From positions 124,001-188,000 of the forward strand of contig NZ_JBNRLS010000005.1 in assembly GCF_050379415.1 (NCBI RefSeq): a stretch of DNA of 64,000 nucleotides, read 5' to 3'. Positions 57,981-64,000 of the stretch are shown piece after piece. The notes below the pieces were generated by a model that saw only the letters and a list, made by a program, of their open reading frames with translations, was not told the origin of the DNA and did no database searches. A program made the position numbers and the translations under genes. The DNA is from Marinobacter sp050379415. GTDB lineage: Bacteria > Pseudomonadota > Gammaproteobacteria > Pseudomonadales > Oleiphilaceae. Within the stretch, counting starts at the first letter, position 1; each line of letters opens with the position of its first letter.

Positions 57981-60900
57981 TCACTCGGATTCCAGCTCGA
58001 TGTCGATACCCAACGAGCGGATCTCCTTGACAAGAACGTTGAAGGATTCGGGCATGCCCGGCTCCATGCGATGATCACCATCGACAATGTTCTTGTACAT
58101 CTTGGTCCGACCGTTTACGTCATCAGACTTCACAGTGAGCATTTCCTGCAGCGTATAGGCTGCACCGTAGGCCTCCAGGGCCCACACTTCCATCTCACCG
58201 AAGCGCTGGCCACCGAACTGCGCCTTACCACCCAGCGGCTGCTGGGTAACCAGGCTGTAGGAGCCGGTGGAACGAGCGTGCATCTTGTCGTCGATCAGGT
58301 GGTTCAGCTTCAGGATATACATGTAGCCGACGGTAACCGGGCGATCAAACATCTCGCCGGTACGACCGTCATACAGGTTGACCTGACCACTAGTGTCCAT
58401 GTCCGCCAGTTCCAGCATGCGCTTGACCTCGGCTTCCTTGGCACCATCGAAGACCGGTGTTGCCATCGGCACGCCGTTGCGCAGGTTGCCGCACAGCTCC
58501 AGGATCTCCTTGTCGCTCAGGGAATCCAGATCCACCTTGAACACTTCGTCCGAATGATTGTAGATCTCGTCCAGCAACTGACGGAGCTCAGCGATCTTGC
58601 GCTGCTCGTCGAGCATCCGGCTGATCTTGTCACCCAGGCCCTTGGCTGCCGCACCGAGGTGCGTTTCCAGAACCTGTCCGACGTTCATCCGCGACGGTAC
58701 ACCCAGCGGGTTCAGCACAACATCCACCGTGGTGCCGTGCTCGTCGTACGGCATGTCCTCAACGGGCATGACAGCTGAGATAACACCTTTGTTCCCGTGA
58801 CGACCGGCCATCTTGTCGCCCGGCTGAATGCGGCGCTTGATCGCCAGGTAAACCTTGACGATCTTCAGCACGCCCGGAGCCAGGTCGTCGCCCTGCTGCA
58901 ACTTGGACTTCTTGTCCTCGAAACGGGCTTCGTGCTCCTTCTTGCGGTCCTCAAGGCCCTGCTCGGATTTCTCCAGCAGTTCATTCAGGCTCTCGTCTTT
59001 CATCCGGAGCTTGAACCAGTCCGCGCGAGGCAGCTCGGCCAGGTAGGACTCCTCCAGAGTCGCACCTTTTTTCAAGCCCGGACCGCTGATCACTTCCTGA
59101 CCCTTGAGAGCATTCATCAGACGCTCGAAGGTCGCGCCTTCAACGATCCGGTACTCGTCTTTCAGGTCCTTCCGGTACTTGTCCAGCTGTTCCTTTTCGA
59201 TGGACAAGGCCCGCTGGTCTTTCTCGATGCCGTCACGGGTGAAGACCTGGACGTCAATAACAGTGCCGCGGGTACCCGTCGGCACACGGGAGGAGGTGTC
59301 CTTAACATCAGACGCCTTCTCACCGAAGATGGCACGCAGCAGCTTCTCCTCCGGAGTCAGCTGGGTTTCGCCCTTCGGCGTCACCTTGCCGACAAGGATG
59401 TCACCCGGCCCCACTTCGGCACCGATATAGACAATGCCGGACTCATCCAGCTTGGACAGCGCGCTTTCACCCACGTTCGGGATATCGGCGGTGATTTCTT
59501 CGCTGCCCAGCTTCGTGTCCCGAGCCACACAGGTCAGTTCCTGGATGTGGATAGTGGTCAGACGGTCTTCCTGGACCACTTTCTCGGAAATGAGGATGGA
59601 ATCCTCGAAGTTGTAACCGTTCCAGGGCATGAACGCGATGCGCATGTTCTGCCCCAGTGCCAGTTCGCCCAGATCCACAGACGGGCCGTCAGCCAGCACG
59701 TCGCCCCGGGCAATCACATCGCCCTGACGAACAATGGAACGCTGGTTGATACAGGTATTCTGGTTCGAACGGGTGTACTTGGTGAGGTTGTAGATATCCA
59801 CACCAGCATCACCTGCTTCGGTTTCAACGTCGTTGACACGCACCACGATTCGGGCGGCATCGACACTCTCGATCACACCACCACGGCGGGCCGTGACACA
59901 CACACCGGAATCCTGGGCCACAGTACGCTCAACACCGGTACCGACCAGCGGCACCTGGGATTTGAGCGTCGGAACCGCCTGACGCTGCATGTTCGCACCC
60001 ATCAGGGCCCGGTTGGCATCGTCGTGCTCCAGGAACGGAATCAGGGAGGCCGCAACGGATACAACCTGGCGCGGAGACACGTCCATGAAGTTGACCGCTT
60101 CCGGCGGAGCCACCGTGAATTCGTTCAGGTGACGAACCGTAACCAGCTCATCGGTCAGTCGCTTGCTTTCGTCTGTTGCGGCACTGGCCTGCGCGATGAT
60201 GTAGTTGCTCTCTTCGATAGCGGAGAGATACACCACCTCGTCAGTAACCACACCGTCAACCACCTTACGGTACGGACTCTCGAGGAAGCCGTAGGAGTTG
60301 GAGCGGGCGTAGGTGGCCAGCGAGTTGATCAGACCGATGTTCGGACCTTCCGGGGTCTCGATCGGACACACACGCCCGTAGTGGGTCGGGTGAACGTCCC
60401 GCACCTCGAAGCCGGCGCGCTCGCGAGTCAGACCGCCAGGGCCCAACGCGGAGATACGACGCTTGTGAGTCACCTCGGACAGCGGGTTGTTCTGGTCCAT
60501 GAACTGGGACAGCTGGCTGGAGCCAAAGAACTCCTTCACCGCTGCCGCGACCGGCTTGGCATTGATCAGGTCCTGCGGCATCAGGCCTTCGCTTTCCGCG
60601 AGGCTCAGACGCTCACGTACCGCCCGCTCAACGCGGACAAGGCCAACCCGGAACTGGTTCTCGGCCATCTCACCCACGCAGCGAACACGACGGTTACCCA
60701 GGTTATCGATGTCATCCACCTGACCCTCACCATTACGGATGGCAATCAGGGTCTTCAGGACGTCGATGATGTCCTCGTGGGTCAGGGTACCCTCACCGGT
60801 GCTCTCTTCCCGGCCCAGGCGACGGTTCAGCTTCATCCGGCCAACTGCGGACAGATCGTAGCGCTCGTCGGAGAAGAACAGGTTGTTGAACAGATTCTCC

Positions 60901-62057
60901 GCAGATTCCTTGGTGGGCGGCTCGCCCGGGCGCATCATGCGGTAGATTTCCACCAACGCTTCCAGCGGTGTGCGGGTCGGGTCGATACGCAAGGTATCCG
61001 ACATGAACGGACCGCAATCCAGGTCGTTGGTGTAGAGGGTTTCAATTTCCTTAACACCAGCCTCGAGGATCTTGTTAACTACATCCTCGGTCAGCTCGGT
61101 ATTACACTCCACCAGAACCTCGCCGGTGGACTGATCGATCATGTCCTTGGCCAGGACACGGCCATAAAGGTATTCGGTCGGAACTTCCAGCTCGCTAATA
61201 CCGGCTTTTTCCAGCTGCTTGATGTGACGAGCAGTAATCCGGCGACCTTCCTCGACAATCACGTTACCGTCATTGTCCTTGATGTCGAAGGTGGCGATGT
61301 CACCACGCAGACGGCTGGGCACCAGCTCCAGCTTGCAGGTCTCTTCGCCCAGAGAGAACTTACTGGTGTCGAAGAACATTTCCAGCATCTGCTCGGAGGT
61401 ATACCCCAGGGCACGCAGCAGGATGGACGCAGGGAGTTTCCGGCGACGGTCGATACGAACAAACACGCTGTCTTTCGGATCGAACTCGAAGTCCAGCCAG
61501 GACCCACGGTAAGGAATCACCCGGGCCGAATACAACAGTTTGCCGGAAGAATGGGTCTTACCCTTGTCGTGATCGAAGAACACACCCGGGGAACGGTGGA
61601 GCTGGGAAACAATAACGCGCTCGGTACCGTTGATAACGAAGGTACCGTTCTCGGTCATCAGGGGCATTTCGCCCATGTAGACTTCCTGCTCTTTGATGTC
61701 CTTGATCGCCTTGTTGGACGATTCCTTATCATAAATGATAAGGCGGACTTTCACGCGCAGCGGCGCTGCATAGGTTACGCCCCTAAGCTGGCATTCCTTG
61801 ACGTCAAATACCGGCTCGCCGATACGATAGCTCACGTACTCGAGCGCGGCATTGCCAGAGTAACTGACAATCGGGAATACGGATTTGAATGCTGCGTGAA
61901 GACCGGTTTCCCGGCGGTCTTCAGGAGCGGCTTCCATTTGCAGGAAGTCCCGGAACGAATCCAGCTGAATAGACAGCAAATAGGGGACGTCCATCACGGA
62001 AGGCAATTTACTAAAATCTTTGCGAATCCGCTTTTTCTCAGTGTAGGAGTAAGTCAT
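57981..62057 (-). CDS. rpoB: RNA polymerase beta subunit
   Basis: 1358 residues from the ATG at 62057 (MTYSYTEKKRIRKDFSKLP, GGGGA six bases upstream); the ATG six bases earlier is too close to the ribosome site. The rifampicin region reads GSSQLSQFMDQNNPLSEV and THKRRISALGPGGLTRERAG, all wild-type residues. The C-terminal KMAGRHGNKGVIS and FGEMEVWALEAYGAAYTLQE complete the active-site side. It is transcribed with rpoC, probably through the rplL-rpoB attenuator. Confidence 0.99.
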   Translation of the reverse strand: MTYSYTEKKRIRKDFSKLPSVMDVPYLLSIQLDSFRDFLQMEAAPEDRRETGLHAAFKSVFPIVSYSGNAALEYVSYRIGEPVFDVKECQLRGVTYAAPLRVKVRLIIYDKESSNKAIKDIKEQEVYMGEMPLMTENGTFVINGTERVIVSQLHRSPGVFFDHDKGKTHSSGKLLYSARVIPYRGSWLDFEFDPKDSVFVRIDRRRKLPASILLRALGYTSEQMLEMFFDTSKFSLGEETCKLELVPSRLRGDIATFDIKDNDGNVIVEEGRRITARHIKQLEKAGISELEVPTEYLYGRVLAKDMIDQSTGEVLVECNTELTEDVVNKILEAGVKEIETLYTNDLDCGPFMSDTLRIDPTRTPLEALVEIYRMMRPGEPPTKESAENLFNNLFFSDERYDLSAVGRMKLNRRLGREESTGEGTLTHEDIIDVLKTLIAIRNGEGQVDDIDNLGNRRVRCVGEMAENQFRVGLVRVERAVRERLSLAESEGLMPQDLINAKPVAAAVKEFFGSSQLSQFMDQNNPLSEVTHKRRISALGPGGLTRERAGFEVRDVHPTHYGRVCPIETPEGPNIGLINSLATYARSNSYGFLESPYRKVVDGVVTDEVVYLSAIEESNYIIAQASAATDESKRLTDELVTVRHLNEFTVAPPEAVNFMDVSPRQVVSVAASLIPFLEHDDANRALMGANMQRQAVPTLKSQVPLVGTGVERTVAQDSGVCVTARRGGVIESVDAARIVVRVNDVETEAGDAGVDIYNLTKYTRSNQNTCINQRSIVRQGDVIARGDVLADGPSVDLGELALGQNMRIAFMPWNGYNFEDSILISEKVVQEDRLTTIHIQELTCVARDTKLGSEEITADIPNVGESALSKLDESGIVYIGAEVGPGDILVGKVTPKGETQLTPEEKLLRAIFGEKASDVKDTSSRVPTGTRGTVIDVQVFTRDGIEKDQRALSIEKEQLDKYRKDLKDEYRIVEGATFERLMNALKGQEVISGPGLKKGATLEESYLAELPRADWFKLRMKDESLNELLEKSEQGLEDRKKEHEARFEDKKSKLQQGDDLAPGVLKIVKVYLAIKRRIQPGDKMAGRHGNKGVISAVMPVEDMPYDEHGTTVDVVLNPLGVPSRMNVGQVLETHLGAAAKGLGDKISRMLDEQRKIAELRQLLDEIYNHSDEVFKVDLDSLSDKEILELCGNLRNGVPMATPVFDGAKEAEVKRMLELADMDTSGQVNLYDGRTGEMFDRPVTVGYMYILKLNHLIDDKMHARSTGSYSLVTQQPLGGKAQFGGQRFGEMEVWALEAYGAAYTLQEMLTVKSDDVNGRTKMYKNIVDGDHRMEPGMPESFNVLVKEIRSLGIDIELESE

Positions 62058-62228
62058 CTGCATTCCCCAGCTTTAGACCTGATACCTGGTATCAAGAAGC
62101 AACCATTGTTCTGCTTCGGGGCCGAATTGCTCGGCTTATCGCGCCGTCTTGAACAAGACTCTGGCTGTAGGTTATAGATCTGACATCAACCTGTAATTGC
62201 ACACCAGACTCTATAGCATATACAACAG

Positions 62229-62258
62229 AAAAAGGCCGGTGGCGCAAAGCCACCAGCC
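62229..62258 (-). terminator. Attenuator between rplL and rpoB
   Basis: On the minus strand a ten-base-pair GC-rich stem (62258-62249 with 62243-62234, one G-U pair) and a five-base loop are followed by T5. It lies 40 bases past the rplL stop and 170 bases before rpoB. E. coli has a partial terminator at the same place that lowers rpoBC relative to rplJL. Confidence 0.88.
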
Positions 62259-62298
62259 TATCCATGCTTAATGCACGGTGTCGATCAACAGCCGACTC

Positions 62299-62676
62299 TT
62301 ACTTGAGCTCAACAGAAGCGCCTGCTTCCTCGAGCTTCTTCTGAGCTTCTTCAGCGTCGTCTTTGCTCGCGCCTTCCTTAACAACAGAAGGAGCGCTGTC
62401 GACCATTTCCTTAGCTTCTTTCAGACCCAGGCCGGTCAGTTCACGAACAGCCTTGATGACGTTTACTTTCTTCTCACCGGCGCCGGTCAGAACAACGTCA
62501 AATTCGGTCTTCTCTTCAGCGGCAGCTGCGTCACCACCAGCAGCAGCCGGAGCGGCAGCAACAGCGGCTTCAGCAGAAACGCCGAATTTCTCTTCCATAG
62601 CTTCAACGAGCTCAACAACTTCCATTACGCTCATTTCAGCAATTGCATTCAAAATATCGTCTTTAGACAGAGCCAT
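62299..62676 (-). CDS. rplL: 50S ribosomal protein L7/L12
   Basis: 125 residues. An N-terminal dimerisation part (ALSKDDILNAIAEMSVMEVVELVEAMEEKFGV), an alanine-rich hinge and the C-terminal factor-binding domain (EKTEFDVVLTGAGEKKVNVIKAVRELTGLGLKEAK to GASVELK). It forms the stalk with L10 and recruits EF-Tu and EF-G. It lies 39 bases after rplJ. Confidence 0.99.
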   Translation of the reverse strand: MALSKDDILNAIAEMSVMEVVELVEAMEEKFGVSAEAAVAAAPAAAGGDAAAAEEKTEFDVVLTGAGEKKVNVIKAVRELTGLGLKEAKEMVDSAPSVVKEGASKDDAEEAQKKLEEAGASVELK

Positions 62677-62715
62677 GACTTTCTCCCAAAAATGTAAAAA
62701 TGGTGTTCAACAGAA

Positions 62716-63246
62716 TCAAGCAGCTTCGCGCTTCTGGTCGCGGACTGCAGCTACGACACGCGTGATCCGTCCCGGAATATCGTTCAGGCTGCGTGCGAGC
62801 TTGGTAACTGGTGCCTGTGTAACAATGGCCAGCTTGGTCAACGCTTCATGCAGCGTCGGCAGCTTGGCAAGGCGATCAATCTGATCCGCGCCCATCAGCT
62901 CACCGCCGACAGCCAGACCCTTGATTTCGAACGCCTCTTTCTCTTTGGCAAAATCCTTCAGCAGACGCGCTGCGGCGCCTGGATCTTCCATTGAGAAGGC
63001 CAAAATGGTCGGACCAACCAGAGCTTCGTCGATGCACTCGAACTCGGTACCGCGAATGGCAATCTTGGCCAGGTTGTTACGAACAACCTTCAGACGCACA
63101 TTCTCGGCACGAGCCTTGGCACGAAGCGCGGTCATATCACCGGAGGTGACACCGCGATAGTCAGCCATGACCACAGACAGAGCAGTACCAGCAGTCTCGT
63201 TGACTTCAGCGACGATCGCTTTCTTGTCTTCGAGTCTAATTGCCAC
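62716..63246 (-). CDS. rplJ: 50S ribosomal protein L10
   Basis: 176 residues. It starts MAIRLEDKKAIVAEVNETAG, with ADYRGVTSGDMTALRAKARAENVRLKVVRN binding 23S rRNA and a C-terminal helix that carries L7/L12 dimers (ALTKLAIVTQAPVTKLARSLNDIPGRI). A 223-base untranslated region precedes it, where the L10-L7/L12 complex controls translation in E. coli. Confidence 0.98.
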   Translation of the reverse strand: MAIRLEDKKAIVAEVNETAGTALSVVMADYRGVTSGDMTALRAKARAENVRLKVVRNNLAKIAIRGTEFECIDEALVGPTILAFSMEDPGAAARLLKDFAKEKEAFEIKGLAVGGELMGADQIDRLAKLPTLHEALTKLAIVTQAPVTKLARSLNDIPGRITRVVAAVRDQKREAA

Positions 63247-63469
63247 TGGTTTTCTCCTCGATTTCGCCGGCTCTTGCCGGCAAACCCATTATTGCCCTTA
63301 CGGGCGCCTTAACGGTGTTTGGGTTCAGAGAGAACGTCTTCACACCGTCTGCGCAGGCGTTGCTTTAACCCTTGTGGCGCTCCCGGCAAACCGGAAACGC
63401 CTCGGGGGCCTGCGGTCTTTGACAGCCTTGGCTTCCGCCCAGACTACAAAGCAACCATCGATCAAAGGA
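63247..63469 (-). promoter_or_regulatory. rplJ leader region (candidate L10 autoregulatory leader)
   Basis: The 223 bases between rplA and rplJ carry no gene and are rich in inverted repeats, for example around 63345-63425. In E. coli the rplJ promoter and the L10 operator lie here. Position supports the call; the precise fold and any promoter were not resolved by eye. Confidence 0.5.
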
Positions 63470-64000
63470 TCAAACAGCGAGACCGCTCTGATCGATAGTC
63501 AGGCCAGGACCCATGGTGGACGAAATGGTGATCTTCTTCAGATACACACCCTTCGACGACGCAGGCTTGGCCTTTTTCAGATCTGCCACCAGAGCCTCAA
63601 GGTTTTCCTTGATGTTCTGGGCAGAAAATTCAACATTGCCCAGCGGGGCATGGATGATGCCGTTCTTGTCGGTACGGTAACGCACCTGACCGGCCTTGGC
63701 GTTCTTGACCGCGGTTTCAACATCCGGAGTCACGGTGCCAACCTTCGGGTTCGGCATCAGGCCGCGGGGACCCAGGATCTGGCCCAGCTGACCAACAACA
63801 CGCATGGCATCCGGAGTGGCGATAACCACGTCGAAATCCATGTTGCCTTTCTTGACTTCTTCAGCCAGGTCTTCCATACCGACGATGTCGGCGCCGGCAG
63901 CAGTGGCCTTCTCGGCATTAGCACCCTGGGTGAACACGGCAACGCGAACGCTCTTGCCAGTGCCGTGGGGCAGAACAGTGCTGCTGCGGACAACCTGGTC
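63470..64000 (-). CDS. rplA: 50S ribosomal protein L1, 5' end cut by window
   Basis: The frame is open to base 64000, so about the first 55 residues are missing; 176 are visible from DQVVRSSTVLPHGTGKSVRVAVFTQG-like sequence to TMGPGLTIDQSGLAV. IGPRGLMPNPKVGTVT-type sequence (ILGPRGLMPNPKVGTV) and YRTDKNGIIHAPLG are diagnostic. L1 forms the mobile E-site stalk and represses the rplK-rplA message in E. coli. Confidence 0.98.
   Translation of the reverse strand, partial: DQVVRSSTVLPHGTGKSVRVAVFTQGANAEKATAAGADIVGMEDLAEEVKKGNMDFDVVIATPDAMRVVGQLGQILGPRGLMPNPKVGTVTPDVETAVKNAKAGQVRYRTDKNGIIHAPLGNVEFSAQNIKENLEALVADLKKAKPASSKGVYLKKITISSTMGPGLTIDQSGLAV

Noticed and set aside
58797..62177. 1126-codon open frame antisense to rpoB
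   Set aside because: Same effect over rpoB; it also crosses the rpoB-rplL spacer without any start signal.

Overview
The window is a chromosomal segment of a gammaproteobacterium, most likely Marinobacter or a close relative. The evidence is gene content and order (ntrBC, an MSHA pilus locus next to ssb/uvrA, and a continuous rif-str-S10-spc-alpha ribosomal block), an NtrC/sigma-54 nitrogen system and a Gram-negative porin. Genus level is inference. No tRNA, rRNA, CRISPR array, prophage or transposase gene was seen; almost everything is orthodox core genome.

Layout: 1-2393 (+) holds the end of an RCK-type potassium channel overlapping mgtE. 2386-8367 (-) holds a CYTH phosphatase, a porin with a 500-base leader region, pip-dtd, and typA. 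8496-13661 (+) is the nitrogen module: glnA behind two NtrC boxes and a sigma-54 promoter, a small DUF4124 protein, then glnL-glnG behind their own NtrC box and sigma-54 promoter. 13829-30027 (-) is a 17-gene MSHA type IV pilus locus ordered (in transcription) mshI, a PilN-like gene, J, K, L, M, N, E, G, F, B, A, C, D, O, P, Q. 30251-32206 (-) holds ssb and a YajR-like transporter, divergent from uvrA (+, 32392-35217).

35398-64000 (-) is the translation/transcription block, read from right to left: rplA (cut by the window edge), rplJ, rplL, attenuator, rpoB, rpoC; promoter, rpsL, rpsG, fusA, tuf, terminator; promoter, S10 operon (rpsJ to rpsQ); spc operon (rplN to rpmJ); promoter, alpha operon (rpsM, rpsK, rpsD, rpoA, rplQ), terminator. 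Three good sigma-70 promoters can be read directly, in front of rpsJ, rpsL and rpsM.

The least expected structure is a family of paired palindromic repeats at three sites (about 6375-6535, 13721-13824, 35227-35327). Each site has one GATGAAA-type and one GAAGAAA-type hairpin capped by GGGG/CCCC, in a fixed order, just downstream of typA, glnG and uvrA and oriented with those genes. At typA and uvrA the first hairpin runs into a T tract and looks like the working terminator. Other points of interest are a Pho-box-like dyad upstream of the porin, a Ser-to-Pro change in the SQFTL motif of Dtd, the absence of mshH from its usual place beside ssb, and an S10 leader too short for the E. coli L4 attenuator.
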